Assembly (NCBI RefSeq): GCF_910596095.1
Contig: NC_056539.1
Location: 7,762,501 to 7,826,500, forward strand
Source: Thunnus maccoyii
Taxonomy: Eukaryota; Chordata; Actinopteri; Scombriformes; Scombridae
DNA length: 64,000 bases
Direction: 5' to 3'
Shown: piece by piece, positions 1 to 13,342 of the stretch
How positions within the stretch are numbered: position 1 is the first letter of the stretch
Layout of the letters: each line of letters opens with the position of its first letter
Program-made: the position numbers and the translations under genes
Notes under the pieces: generated by a model
What the model saw: the letters and a program-made list of their open reading frames with translations, nothing else
What the model was told of the DNA's origin: nothing
Database searches by the model: none

Positions 1-2998
1 GACGTGGACTTCAGCCAATTACAGCACGAACCAATGACGCCAGCTCACCTCAGTCATCCAATGGCTTCATTTTTAAGGAAACTAAAAGCCTAAACTGTTT
101 AGAGTCGGAAAAAATTAGGGGGAAAAAAAGGTTGTGAAACGGGTCTGGTTTGGAGGCTGCGGGGAGTCAGGGCCGGATGAGACAGCTGATGTTTACTTCA
201 TGTCTTGCTGAGAAACAAGAGAAGAAATATCTCTTCTTAGCTACTGGAGAATGGTTTATGTGATGGGAAAATGAGGATGCTTTGATTTTTCTGGTTGAAC
301 ATACTTCCAGCAACTTTTCATTTCCAGAAACAAATCTGCTTGGGTAAGTAAGACCTCCCCGTTTCTTCTTTTTACTATACAGGAATTCAAGGCTACTGCA
401 TCCTATACAGTATATGTATACAGTCAGGCCTGTACTTCCAAAGACACTCAGTGGCTTTATACTTCATAAAAAGTGTGTTTATAATATAAACTATAAAACT
501 CTTATGTTGGACAGACTCTATAGTTCACATTTAGGCTCAGTAAACTATCAAACTTTTTTTTAGTTATCTTACACTCATAAGTCTTGGACGATAAAAACTT
601 GTTGTCATTATCACATGGTAAGATATTTCATGAGCTCTTTATGATTTGCATCTGTTAAGCAGGCTATACATACTATTCACAAACTCTACAGCTTCTGTTT
701 GCTCGGCCACAGCAAAAAATAAACTGAGCACAAAGTGTCAAATTCCTTAAAATGTTAATTTTTTTAGATGTATATTTGGTTTTAAAAGCCCAGATCCCAT
801 CAGAAACAGCTAAGGTCTATAATTCCCAGAGCCTCACCTTTTCTATCCCCTTTTAGTCCATGAGGAGAGTGGTTACTAAATAAGGATCCACAGACCTTTA
901 AGAAAAGGTAGTCATGGTGTTACCAACAAGATACCAAAAAACCATGACTTGACTTCTTTATTACTTCAAAAAAGTACAGTTTATCTCAACATTAACACTG
1001 TCAGCAGGACTGCAAGAATGTCTTTTTACTGAGCAGAGGCAGTTTCATAGTTCAAAGCTAAACAAAACAAACAAGTAAAATAAAGACATTACAGACTGAG
1101 TATAACCAGTGTTTGAAGAAGACTGTACAGCAAATTCATGCAAGTGAAAGTAGCAAAACCACACTAAAGAAATACTTTATTACGAGTAAAAGTCCTGCAT
1201 TCAATATCTGATTCAGTACAGAAATATTTGTAACAGACTGGATGTGAAGTATCAGTTGTATGCAGAATGGCCCCTATCAGTGTCATACTATATTATTGGA
1301 TCATTATTATTAATGTATTAACATGGAATACTTTAATGTTGAATAATGAAGCTAATTTGTGAAATTTCATATGCTTTTGGGTAATTTAATATATAAGATG
1401 ATGTATGATATCTTATAAAGTGATCAAAGGTTTTGTGTGTAAAGTTATAATCTGAAAAGTAATAGCTGTTATTGATTGTAGGAAAGCACAAGTATATAGC
1501 ACGAGTATAGTTACTTTCTACCACTGTACATTATAAAAAAGTGTATTTATTTAATGAAATCCTCGAACCGTTGGGAACCGTTGATGTTGGAAACAAGACA
1601 GCACAGATGTTGTTGATGAATAAATCAGCCCAACAATCAAGAGTCCTCCAGTAGCACTGGAGTGACATGAGGGACTGATTGCCATGGCGACTGAAGTGTT
1701 TTCCTCAGTCTGGAGGTGGCCGTTGGACACAGATGAGCTCAGTTTAATATCTCAAATAATCAGTTTGTGTTGAATGTCCTCCTTCAAAAGGTTCCCTTTG
1801 TTGCCGGGCAGAATGCTGTCGGTCATCTCCATCACAAAAGAGAGTACAGACACGCACCTGATTCCTATTCTCTGCTCAGTATTGATGTCACTGCTGCTTT
1901 GCTCTCTGAGTCTACAAAACATAATTTACAGCTAATGGGGACTGAAATAAAACAGGTTATAAAGCATCGTTATACTCTGTTGAGTCATTTTATATTTACA
2001 GTGAAGCCATGAGGAGGTTGACAACGGATAAAAGAGCACAAACACATGACTGGATTTGAAATGGTCGTTTTTGATCATTTTTCTTTTATTGGCCGTACAT
2101 TTTGTTCCCTTGAGAGAGAAACTATTTAGGGATAGACAGCAGGAGCCTGTTCTGCATCCACAGACCGCAGCACACTTGATTCAGGTGCAGTTTTAACTGG
2201 CAATGAAATGATGGCTAATCATTACCAAGGAGAACATGCACACAAGGTAAAGAAATATACCGCATCAAGGACAGAGCTCAGACTGTTCTCTGGAAGATGT
2301 AATCTGTACATTTGAGTTTTACGCTTTTTTTTTTTTAGAACCACGTTTTATTTAATAGAATAATTAATGTTAATCATTAATGTCAGTTCATGACACTGTG
2401 GGCATTAGTTTATATGAAACATGAATAAATCCTCTTTTGTACAATGCAGTAAAACAAACAGGTTGACATGTTGAAAGGTGAAGGTGTTCAAGCCTTGTGA
2501 CACTCTCACAGGTTTCCTTCCCCGTCTAGACACACTTCTGCCGAGGTCAGCTGAAGGGCTGTCGTCAGCACACACTCTAATTATGTCTAATTATGCTGTT
2601 TAACTAAATTGCAGGCACTCCTCCTCATTTTCCTCCTTATTTCTTATTCCTTCATTTTTGCCAGCTGTGTTGAATATATACTGCACCTCTATGCTGCTGG
2701 AAGACGGTGTAAAATATCTGCCAAATAGTATTTATGATTATATTTTATGTTTTGGTACATTTACTTCAGGCAATTTAAATGTAAGTGTGGTATTTCTCTT
2801 GCTGATGTCATTTAGAGATAATGAGAATAAAATCCTGAATCATGCTGAGTAAAAATCTGTTTCTTGTTGTGGTGCAAGAATTTCTTTTTAAATCACTGAG
2901 ATGTGGTTCTTCACTTGATTATTAATCTGCAGTGATGTACTTATCTTTTCCAACTGCTAACGGATCTGTTTCCTCCCTCGATTCAGGTGTTGTGAGTC
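1..2998 (+). other. Upstream region of tmem45-like gene, with candidate 5' UTR exon
   Basis: No protein-coding exon is recognised here. A good splice donor (TTGG|GTAAGTAAG) ends a possible untranslated exon at 343. An acceptor (CGATTCAG|GTGTTG) at 2986/2987 lies 12 bases before the TMEM45 start codon, so a non-coding first exon near 100-343 spliced to 2987 is plausible. The sequence between is AT-rich intron-like DNA without a repeat I can name. The exon assignment is inference from splice signals only. Confidence 0.4.
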
Positions 2999-4734
<1,736 letters not shown>

Positions 4735-6286
4735 AGACGACTGTTGTTCACTTACATTCAAATCAGGGATATGATGTGTGCGGTTCCAGCAGCAGTACAA
4801 GCCACACAGACACACAAGGGATAAGGACACAGTTTCTGGATGCTTTATTTGAGAAATATATCTCTACCTCTGCTTTATTTAATCAGCTGTAAACTCCCTT
4901 TAGCCCCACTCTCATTGTTCAATGCTATTTATTTCACTGTGGCCCAATACTTTGCGTATATTCTGCCATAAATTGTTTTACTATAATTTGCACATACATA
5001 CAATATAAGGGAACATGAACTCATAAGGATACGTTTTTTTATGGATTGCATGCTTTTCATTTGCCATATGGAACTTTTCTTGTCTGATATTTTGGTGTTA
5101 AGCAGTGCCATCTTGTGGTGAAAACAATCATCATCATCATCACCACAGCATATCTGGGCATGCAGTACTCAATAGCATGTCTTTTACTTGCCTTTTTTTG
5201 TGACATAATGTTGGGAAGTTGAGTTACATATGTGTTTAAATGTTAAGATTTTGCTATTTGACCTTATTACAGTTTGCTAATTAACCAAACAGCACCAAGA
5301 GTATTTTTGTTGTTGTTGTTTATGCATGTCTACATCTTCTTATATGACAATCGGAAGGAACTTGATGTTTGTCTGCGAGTTAACAGTCACTTGTCATGCT
5401 CTTCCCATCATTTGAAAAGTTGCAGTAAGACTATGCACAGAATTTATGCTTTTGTGAGACACTATGAAATATATATGGACAATTTTTGTATGTATGTCAT
5501 ATTATTTCCTCACTACATGGCAGTATATCACATTAGTACTAAACGATCACTCATGCGTCGCAAAGTTATTCCATCTAGAGGCAGAAATAGTATCATTATG
5601 GCTCATAAATTGTTTATTTTTATCAGGACATTACGTCTCAGGCGTCTGCAAAGATCGTCTGTGTCGAAGATGATTCATCACTCAGTGGTGAAAAAAGCAG
5701 CCCCATCTCTGTTAGCGTTGGCTGTAACACTGACGAGCACTTTCCTTGATTACTACAGACAGTCTATTATAGTTCACACTTGAAAAGTAACAATTGGTGG
5801 TGGATTTTGTCCAAATAGACCTTACATATGTATATATTTGAGCACATTCTGTTTCTTCAGGTTAAATGTATTTGAACCTGCAGTGCTTCCCAATGATTAC
5901 ACAAAAATCAAATGATAATATACTTAAATATATAAGAAAACATAAGTTTAAATGCGTCAATTCTTAATGTCCATAAGATATTTCAGGTAACTGTCTTCTG
6001 TCTAATGTGTTTAAGTCCTCTTTTCTTCCCCTGGTGAGCTTTAAAATGTTTGTTTTTTAACCTAACTGAAAATAAAATCAGAGTGAGACCTCTCTCCTGA
6101 GTCTGGGTTCAGGTGTGACTAACCTGAAGTCATCCAGCTGGACAGGTGAGCTACCTGTCGGCCCCAGTCCGTCAGAAGACATGTGACGTTGCGCATCCAC
6201 AGATTTGAGGAAACTGGCAAATTGTGTCTCTCGCTCCAGGAAACAACTTTATTAATTCACCGGTCGATTTTTCCGGATCTTCAGAT
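4735..6286. other. Intergenic region between tmem45-like and sft2d2
   Basis: AT-rich sequence with the tmem45 3' UTR in its first part and the sft2d2 promoter and 5' UTR at the end. An open frame of 169 codons (5274-5783, +) has no recognisable domain or codon signature and is not annotated as a gene. No further feature is seen. Confidence 0.4.
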
Positions 6287-9200
6287 ATGGATAAATTAAA
6301 ATCGGTTTTGAGTGGCGAAGAGGCGCGCAGAGAAGACAGAAATATTTTACAGGTAAAACTAAACTCAAACTTTATGCTGTTCAAACTGTCACCCCGACTG
6401 AGCTGTCAATTAATGATTCAATCAAACTGTGTTCACGCAGACTGCCAATGAAGCCTCGACTCTTGGCTGGGGAACACGTGTGAAGGGATTCATCGCCTGC
6501 TTTGTGGTGGGGGGCGCTTGCACTATTTTGGTAAGGATCTGTAATAATGTCAGTAATCATATCTTGTTGTTGTGTTATGATCTCCACAATAAGAAAGACA
6601 GAGCACAGAAGGGAGAGTTGATGTGGCCTTACCGGTCCGTCTTGCTCTGAGGAATGCTGAAGATGTGATGTTCACTCATATGGCAGCCAGTCCTGCCTTT
6701 AAGTGCCAACTACAGCTCAGACAGGAGACTTTTAGTTTATGTGTGACCCACAAAGTCCAGATGCCGTAAATCACCTGTCCACATGTGTGTGTCTTGCAGG
6801 GAGTGTGTATGCTCTTCCTCCCCAGGATTGGCCTCATTCTCTTCATCGTCTTTTACACCTTTGGGAACCTATGTGCTCTGTGCAGGTCAGTGTCAACAAG
6901 ACAAAAAGCAGAAAGCACTGGTGGAAAGTAATGAAGTACATTTATTCAAGTACTGTATACATTTTAAGTACTTGTATTTAAGTATTTTCATTTATGCTGA
7001 TTTGTACTTCTACTCTTCTACATTTCAGAGGGAAATATTGTACTTTTTACTACATTTATATACTTACTAGTTACTTTTCAGAAATAATATTTTACATAAA
7101 GTTGTTTGAATTGTCTGCTCTTTCCTCTCCTTTTTTAAAATGTAATGTACTTTGTGCAAAAGGTGCTATATAAATAGGTGTATTATTATTGTAAAAATAT
7201 ATGATGCACTTATATAATATGATGCAGTACTATCACTATTAATCTACCCAAAATATCTAAAATTTGCGCCACAATGATAAACTACAACATTAAAATGCTC
7301 TTACATGTATTAATTAGTGATAAAAATGATATAATATACTATAATAATATAACACTCTACAGGAAGCCAGTCTGCATAGTGAGTACTTTTACTTTTGATA
7401 CTTATAGTAGATTTTGACAACAATACCTCTGTACTTTTACTTAAGTAACACTTTTACTTGTAACAGAGTATTTTTAGATGACAGTATTTCTACTCTTACT
7501 TAAGTAAAGGATCTGAATATTTCTTCCACCCCTGAAAGTCAGTTATCATTAAGATAATGATGGATTTATTGTAAAATGGGCTTTGTATAATAAGACCAGT
7601 AGTTAGCATTGATGTGTGCAGCAAACATAATGAATTGTGAATACATTCTTTAAATTATTTACTTTTTATCTATGATTCTGTCCACAGCACCATGTTTCTG
7701 ATGGGGCCACTGAAGCAGCTGAAAAGGATGTGTGACAAAACAAGAGCGCTGGCCACCACAATTATGATTGTGAGCACAAAAGCCTCATTTTCCTCTTTTG
7801 TTGTGTTACATACCCCATTACAGTTCTTCACTTGAAAAAAAAATACTTCTTACTTTTTACTACTTTACTTTTCCAACATTAAACCTATTTACTTTCACTC
7901 TATACAGATTTAAAAGGAAATAAAAGAGGAATATGTGAAGCTGGATTGAAAACTGATAACTTGTTCCTTCTTTAACCAGGAAATGTATTCAGGCACACAT
8001 ACTGTAGGGAAAGAAAACTTAACAAGCATCAATGATAAATTTAATGGAAATAACTCCACCCTGCCTCTTAAATTGGATTATGTACACTGTATCTGAAAAT
8101 CTTGTGAAAGCTGAGTCAGCAGCCACTCTGTCATAACCAAACAGCAACCAGAATGTATAAAATCCATGTATTTAATGACATTTGTCCCATTCATTATTCC
8201 AGACCTGTCTTGTGTTGACTCTCTGCGCAGCCTTCTGGGTGAGTGAGTTAAGAAGAAAAGGACAAGTTATCATCACTTCTAACTTAAAGCTGGAGTGCAG
8301 GACTTTTGTTTCCCCCCTCTGGCAGTGAGAGTAATTACAAAAACACTGTTGACACATGCTTACGTCATAGTCTCTGCCATAGCTTAATCCGTGGCTAGTG
8401 TTGCAGCTGTAAAATGGTGGATTAATTGTTTTGAGCATCACACAACTCCCACGAAATGACTTAGTTCACTATCAGAATTTCATCCCTTCAGTCTGATAAC
8501 AATTAAAAAGTCTAGAAGAGCTGCACAATTAAATAATTTTATCCCCATTCAAGTTAGCAGAGAGCTAACAGGAAGTTAGTCATGGAAGTCTCTAGTTTGC
8601 ATGCTCTGCCCATAGAGCATGCACCGTATGCATTCATCCAGCCAGCATGGGAATGTCAAACCCGACACCAGATTTTAAAACTCTGTATACTGTGAAATAC
8701 AGAGATATTTATCTGGCAGTGATAGACTTAATCAGCATGGTGTGAACTCATTTGGGAAGGGTTTGAATGTAACAGACGTGCATTTATATGTAAAAGTCCC
8801 GCACTGCAGGTTTAAGATAATTACAGATCATTGACTGCATATGAATATGGATGACGTGTCTCTACTTTCTACTGCTATGCAAAAAGCCAAAATATCTCCT
8901 TTCTTAGAGCTGCCATTTTGCTTGTATGACATAAAAAAAGAATAATAATGACTTGGATAAGAACTACCTAACATAAAAGAAACCATCTTTGGGAAAAAAT
9001 TATTTGACGTTTGATGTTTGATTTTTTTAGTTTGGTTGATGTCCCATCCACTAACATGGAGGGGTGGGACTTATGACCTATACTGCAGTCAGCCACCAGG
9101 GGGCGATCGAGATGTTTTGGCGTCACTTTTAGGGAGCTGTCATGACGTCCATCTTTATATACAATCATGTTGCAGATGTACGGAATTAAATGCTTATCTT

Positions 9201-9527
9201 AGCCAGTAATTGTGTCTTTTCCTCACAGTGGAAGAACTTTGGACTCGCTTTGTTATTTTGCATCTTACAAGTCTTATCATTTACCTGGTGAGTCACCACT
9301 CCTCTTGAGTTTTAACTGATTGTTTTCCTGCTTACGTTCATTTGTGACAAAGATTGTGATGTGTTTACAGGTACAGCCTGTCATACATCCCGTTTGTCAG
9401 GTTTGTAGTTTTAACAGCATTTATTCTAATCAGCAGCATAAAGGTATGTTCATTGTGCGTGTCTAATTTATGCAATTTTCTTTCCAGGGACGCAATAATG
9501 AAGATAGTGTCTATGTGCTTGAAATGA
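6287..9527 (+). CDS. sft2d2: SFT2 domain-containing protein 2, eight coding exons
   Basis: Exons are 6287-6352, 6441-6530, 6800-6885, 7688-7769, 8203-8238, 9229-9287, 9371-9400 and 9488-9527. They total 163 codons including stop, giving 162 aa against about 160 aa for vertebrate SFT2D2. The N-terminus MDKLKSVLSG and the blocks GTRVKGFIACFVVGG, VFYTFGNLCALCSTMFLMGP, LKQLKRM, CAAFWWKNFGLALLFCILQ and TWYSLSYIPFVRDA are those of the SFT2/Got1-like family. Four hydrophobic helices are visible. Yeast Sft2 acts in fusion of endosome-derived vesicles with the Golgi, and the same role is inferred here. RVKGFIACF and QLKRM resemble SFT2D2 more than SFT2D1. Introns carry two fish repeats. All splice sites are GT-AG and phases agree. 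Confidence 0.93.
6919..7535. repeat. Teleost MITE-like repeat with GGTGGAAAGTAA / TTCTTCCACC ends
   Basis: Lies in sft2d2 intron 3. It begins CTGGTGGAAAGTAATGAAGT and ends GAATATTTCTTCCACCCCTG, so the ends are inverted (GGTGGAA ... TTCCACC). The interior has repeated (C)TTTTACTT(A)AGTA motifs. I recognise this as a high-copy fish element. The middle (about 7080-7340) is diverged. Confidence 0.75.
8283..8816. repeat. MITE-like repeat with 25-bp imperfect terminal inverted repeats
   Basis: Lies in sft2d2 intron 5. The left end (CTTAAAGCTGGAGTGCAGGA) is the imperfect reverse complement of the right end (TCCCGCACTGCAGGTTTAAG). The interior is non-coding. This resembles a non-autonomous DNA transposon. 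The ends are seen directly, and the class is inferred. Confidence 0.65.
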
Positions 9528-10253
9528 GCCCTGTCTTTGTACCGAAGGTTCAATCTGGATGAAGTGTTGTTTTTTTTTGTTTTTTTTTTTGCTTTTTAGA
9601 AAGGGGCAAATCTTTTATTGAAGTTGCTGCAACAGTTGCTTCAGAGCTTCTGTGACTCTTCCTCATGCTGCACATCCTCTGTTGATAAGTGAACAAGACA
9701 CATGTTTTATCTCTGAAGATGCTTATTTTACTTTTTTATGCTTCATTGATTTAATCACTGACAGATTTTTTTTGGTACGCATTAATTACCTCTTGTTTAT
9801 ACCAAATTTATTGAGCGTTGACTTATTTTGTAATATGTGTAAATATTTGTAATAAATGAAAGTGTTACTGGTTTTGTGAATGACCACACTGCAGCCTCAT
9901 TATTTCCAACCCTGAGCGGAATAGATGTAAGTGTAACCTCAGACCAGAGAAGTAAGCATAATGCAAAAGTTGCCAGGGTATCAAGTGTGAACTGAAGTAT
10001 CCCAGCAAACACTGGTCGGATGGTGACGCGGTGTTCCTGGCCAAAAGTGGTGCTGGTCGGACCCTAAAAACCGGGACATACACAGAAAACTGAAATCGTG
10101 AAAATGCTTTTTAGCGGACGTGTGCACATATTTGGAATACAGATATGCAGGTTTGGTTGTCATTTCTCCTTCTAAATGAATATAGTTCTGTGTGATACAG
10201 TAATACAAGTGCTTCGTCCTATGCCCTTCCCGCAGGTGACCCATCTTCCCCTT
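9528..10253. other. sft2d2 3' UTR and spacer before the palindrome
   Basis: Contains the sft2d2 3' UTR up to the poly(A) signal at 9851, then about 380 bp of unremarkable sequence. No coding potential is recognised. Confidence 0.5.
9851..9856 (+). terminator. Candidate poly(A) signal of sft2d2
   Basis: AATAAA in TTGTAATAAATGAAAG, about 325 bases after the sft2d2 stop codon. This is a plausible 3' UTR length, and no stronger signal occurs before it. Confidence 0.6.
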
Positions 10254-11053
10254 TTGACACTGGTGGAAAAGCTGTTCTGTGTGAGAAGTTTAAAAGCTGT
10301 TAGTGACAACATCAGACACTATTAAGCAGTGATTATTTAAGAAATATATTCTTCCCTCACATCTGTAACATTTCCAATTGAACTTTTTACTCCATAATTC
10401 CAAATTCTGTCTGTATACATTAAATAGATACTTTATGCAGTGTAGCACAAACGTATTCAGTTCTCTGAAGGCTAATAAGATGACACCTACGCAGATGCGC
10501 CTGTGTAATCTTTTAATGCAGTTTTAAGTTCCAGACAATTATATTTCTGCACATGCATTTGTCTATCAGAAATAGAAAGAAGAGTTTGTCCTGCTCTAGA
10601 TGTTTATAAGTAAAAAGGTACTGTTGTTGATGAGAAATTATATGACTGGAAAATATAAACTCCAAACTCATAATTCCAGAGTTATATCCTGACCCCAATT
10701 GTGATATATGTCCAGTAATTAATTGGTTAAAGAGGATTATTTAGTAAAAAGGTCAACATTTAACTATATTTAAACTGTGAAACCAAGACAGCAGAAACAA
10801 AACAGTAGAAACATCTGCAAATACAAATACAGTTTTCAAAGGTTTTTTCCAATTTTTTTAATGTCATTTTCCATACTGTGAAATTTTGAACTGTATTGAA
10901 AAAATATACAAAAAACATTTATATTTTTGATGTATTTAATGAGAGAAAAGTGCCAAATTAAATGGGTGAGAGTAATGGGTGTTTGTGTGTGTGTGTGTAT
11001 GTATATGTATGCGTTGGGATACACACACACACACAAACATAACAGGGATTGGG

Positions 11054-11101
11054 AAATGCATAAATATATGAAATGCATGCATTTCATATATTTATGCATT
11101 T
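11054..11101. repeat. Perfect 48-bp palindrome, left arm
   Basis: A perfect 24+24 bp self-complementary sequence with no spacer, centred on GCATGC, beginning AAATGCATAAATATATG. It lies about 170 bp after the left gene's stop codon. An RNA of it would fold into a long hairpin. The same sequence is conserved in the right arm. Confidence 0.95.
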
Positions 11102-11271
11102 AATAAGAGGAAAAATGGGAAGGTAAAGGGGAGATTAGGGGTGAGGGTTAATAGTATTGGGGAGTAGGGTTAATGAAGTAGGATTAGTGGTTGAGGTCTG
11201 GTCTTGTATCTTGCATGATGGGGTTGGGTGGTGTGGTGATGGGAGAGATGTGCAGGATGGAGAGCTCCAGT

Positions 11272-12936
11272 TTATTTGAATAACTGGCGGAATCTTTTCC
11301 ACAGAGATTTCTTCTTGCTTTTCTTGGGCTCTTTGGCTTCGATCTCAATCTCTTCCATCTGCCTCTCCAGATCAGCCATCCTGTCAATCAAGCCTCCGCT
11401 GGCTCCCTCCTTCTCCTCGAGGGTCTTGTTACTGAGAGACTCCAGTAGAAGGGACTTTTCCTCCTTCCACTGGCGCCTCTCGTTCTCGAGGTCCTCTTTA
11501 GCCTGCTTGAGTGCTGCCAACAAACGGGAGGTCTCATCCTGCTGTTTGGCCAGGAGACGGGACCTGTCCTCCTCCCACTGGTCTGTTTTGTGTTGCAGGT
11601 CCTTGTTTGCCTGGACCAAGGTAGCCTCCATTCTAAATGTTAACTCCATGTTTTGGGCCAAGACCATTTCCATCTCTCCCTGCTCTTTCTTCTCAGCCTC
11701 CAGAGCGTTCTCTAACTGCCTAATTTTATTAGACGCTTCACTGTTGGCCTGCCTCTCTTTGGAAAGCTGAGCCTTTAGAAATCCTTGCTGGAGGTTTGCC
11801 TCTGTTGTTTGGCTCTTCAGCAATTGTTTCCATTGCACTACCTCTTTTAGCAGGACTTCTTTCTCCTTTGCCAGTTTAGAGATCTGCTCCTCCTTCTCTT
11901 CTCCGATCCTCTGAAGCTCAAGCTCAGGGATCTGGAGCAGAGCCTGGTTGGTCTGCTCACAGTAGACCTCCACATTGGTTTTCTGGACTGGACATTCAGG
12001 CTGTTGTCCTGCTGTCACAGTGAACCCTAGATCAGCGAATAATTTGGTTAATGTGGTTGGATGTGGCTCCTGAGGAGCTGCTGCAGGCTCTGGCTTTTGG
12101 AGGGCTGTGGCAGGCTCTGGCTCTTGGAGGGCAATGGCATGCTCTGGTTCCTGAGGAGCTGTTGCAGGCTCTGGCTCTTGGAGGGTTGTGGCAGGCTCTG
12201 GCTCTTGGAGGGCTGTGGCAGGCTCTGGCTCTTGGAGGGCTGTGGCAGGCTCTGGCTCTTGGAGGGCAATGGCGTGCTCTGGCTCCTGAGGAGCTGTTGC
12301 AGGCTCTGGCTCTTGGAGGGCTGTGGCAGGCTCTGGCTCCTGAGGAGCTGTTGCAGGCTCTGGCTCCTCAGGTGGTGTTGCAGGCTCTGGCTCCACAGGT
12401 GACATGGCAGGCTCTGGTTCTTGGGGAGCTGTGACAAGCTCTGGCTCTTGGGAAGCTGTGACAGGCTCTGGCCCCTGAGGAGCTGTGACAGATTCTGGCT
12501 TTTCAGGTGCTGTTGCAGACTCTGGCTCTTGGGGAGCTGTGACAGGCTCTGCCTCCTCAGGTGATTTGGCAGGCTTTGACTCTGGAGCTGTGGTTGGTAA
12601 CTCTGGCTCCTGTCTCATCTGACCCTGCCTGAAATGTCGTCTCGGCAGGGCAGGGTAATCAGCTTTGTTATGTACCTGGCAGTACACCAGGTTGCTCCCC
12701 TCTTGGAGGTTTTTCTTCCATGGGTTTACCGGCTGGGGTTTTTCTTTCTTTTCCTCCACCACCGGTTGAGGTTTCTCCCTTTCCTCTTGGTCCTTTTTGC
12801 TGGCCCGGTCTTCAGTCTTGACAGACTTTTTTTCTGGGCTGAGGGGAGCACCACCCTGATTGGAGGTACGCGGGATATGTTTGATGATCCTCTTGTTCCT
12901 GCCTTTCTTGCTTTTTTTGTTTCCACTTGTCTCCAT
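11272..12936 (-). CDS. Unrecognised repeat-rich coiled-coil protein, left palindrome copy (554 aa)
   Basis: This is a single open frame of 554 codons with no introns. Residues 1-70 are basic and lysine-rich (KKSKKGRNKR, KKDQEEREK). Then come NPWKKNLQEGSNL and CQVHNKADYPALPRRHF, the only blocks with non-repetitive, motif-like character. Residues of about 115-300 are 9-residue Pro/Glu/Ala repeats (EPEPATALQ and variants). A linker with Cys residues follows, then about 220 residues of strongly charged heptad sequence (LLKEVVQWKQLL, KQAKEDLENERRQWKEEK), a predicted long coiled coil. It ends in a basic amphipathic tail (KKSLWKRFRQLFK). The right copy has the same frame with only a few substitutions outside the repeat. 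I do not recognise the family and assign no function. Intact frames in both copies argue for a real protein. Intronless structure suggests retroposed or transposon-associated origin, which is inference. Confidence 0.75.
   Translation of the reverse strand: METSGNKKSKKGRNKRIIKHIPRTSNQGGAPLSPEKKSVKTEDRASKKDQEEREKPQPVVEEKKEKPQPVNPWKKNLQEGSNLVYCQVHNKADYPALPRRHFRQGQMRQEPELPTTAPESKPAKSPEEAEPVTAPQEPESATAPEKPESVTAPQGPEPVTASQEPELVTAPQEPEPAMSPVEPEPATPPEEPEPATAPQEPEPATALQEPEPATAPQEPEHAIALQEPEPATALQEPEPATALQEPEPATTLQEPEPATAPQEPEHAIALQEPEPATALQKPEPAAAPQEPHPTTLTKLFADLGFTVTAGQQPECPVQKTNVEVYCEQTNQALLQIPELELQRIGEEKEEQISKLAKEKEVLLKEVVQWKQLLKSQTTEANLQQGFLKAQLSKERQANSEASNKIRQLENALEAEKKEQGEMEMVLAQNMELTFRMEATLVQANKDLQHKTDQWEEDRSRLLAKQQDETSRLLAALKQAKEDLENERRQWKEEKSLLLESLSNKTLEEKEGASGGLIDRMADLERQMEEIEIEAKEPKKSKKKSLWKRFRQLFK
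12063..12548 (-). repeat. 27-bp coding tandem repeat in left copy
   Basis: Tandem 27-bp units encode the 9-residue motif EPEPATALQ and variants (EPEPATAPQ, EPEHAIALQ). They are GC-rich compared with the surrounding DNA. The right copy carries three more units, the expected result of slippage or unequal exchange within a minisatellite. Confidence 0.9.
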
Positions 12937-12960
12937 CTTGAGATCGTTTCTGGACGCACT

Positions 12961-13040
12961 GGTTCACAGTAAGTGTTCACAGTAAGTGTTCACAGCAAGT
13001 GTTCACAGTAAGTGTTCACAGTAAGTATTAACAGTAAGTC
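12961..13040 (-). repeat. 13-bp tandem repeat upstream of left gene
   Basis: Five to six units of CACAGTAAGTGTT with few changes, directly upstream of the left start codon and mirrored at 13239-13318. It is probably in the 5' UTR or proximal promoter. On the + strand of the left arm each unit contains GTAAGT, but there the gene is read from the other strand. Confidence 0.85.
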
Positions 13041-13080
13041 TGTGTCTCACAGCTGAGATTACTTTGTGACATCACCAGTT

Positions 13081-13200
13081 TTTATGATGCATTAAAGGCC
13101 TCATTTGCATATAGCATTCTAGAATAACTTAATACATATATTTACTTAAAAAGATTCTAGAATGCTATATGCAAATGAGGCCTTTAATGCATCATAAAAA
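13081..13200. promoter_or_regulatory. Candidate shared divergent promoter at palindrome centre
   Basis: The centre holds mirrored copies of an exact octamer motif: ATTTGCAT at 13103-13110 and ATGCAAAT at 13169-13176. Each is followed outward by a TATA-like CATAAAAA (right copy about 13193-13200) and a CRE-like TGATGTCA. The order octamer, A/T box, then start codon about 145 bp further on fits a POL II promoter on each side. Motifs are seen directly. Promoter activity is inference. Confidence 0.5.
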
Positions 13201-13238
13201 CTGGTGATGTCACAAAGTAATCTCAGCTGTGAGACACA

Positions 13239-13318
13239 GACTTACTGTTAATACTTACTGTGAACACTTACTGTGAACACTTGCTGTGAACACTTACTGT
13301 GAACACTTACTGTGAACC
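13239..13318 (+). repeat. 13-bp tandem repeat upstream of right gene
   Basis: Mirror of the left array, units reading AACACTTACTGTG in the direction of the right gene. It ends 25 bp before the start ATG, so it most likely lies in the 5' UTR. Confidence 0.85.
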
Positions 13319-13342
13319 AGTGCGTCCAGAAACGATCTCAAG

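Larger units (their letters stand above)
10254..13125 (-). repeat. Left arm of large inverted repeat (palindrome)
   Basis: This 2.87-kb segment is the near-identical reverse complement of 13154-16142, around a 28-bp spacer at 13126-13153. It begins at TTGACACTGGTGGAAAAGCT, mirrored at the right arm's far end, and runs inward to GCATTCTAGAAT. Both arms contain the intronless coiled-coil gene, the 13-bp tandem repeats, a TG/CA tract and a 48-bp perfect palindrome. Visible differences are scattered single bases, microsatellite length and three 27-bp coding repeat units. Confidence 0.97.

Noticed and set aside
8172-8441. 89-codon minus-strand frame over sft2d2 exon 5
   Set aside because: Falls across a MITE-like repeat and a known exon on the other strand.
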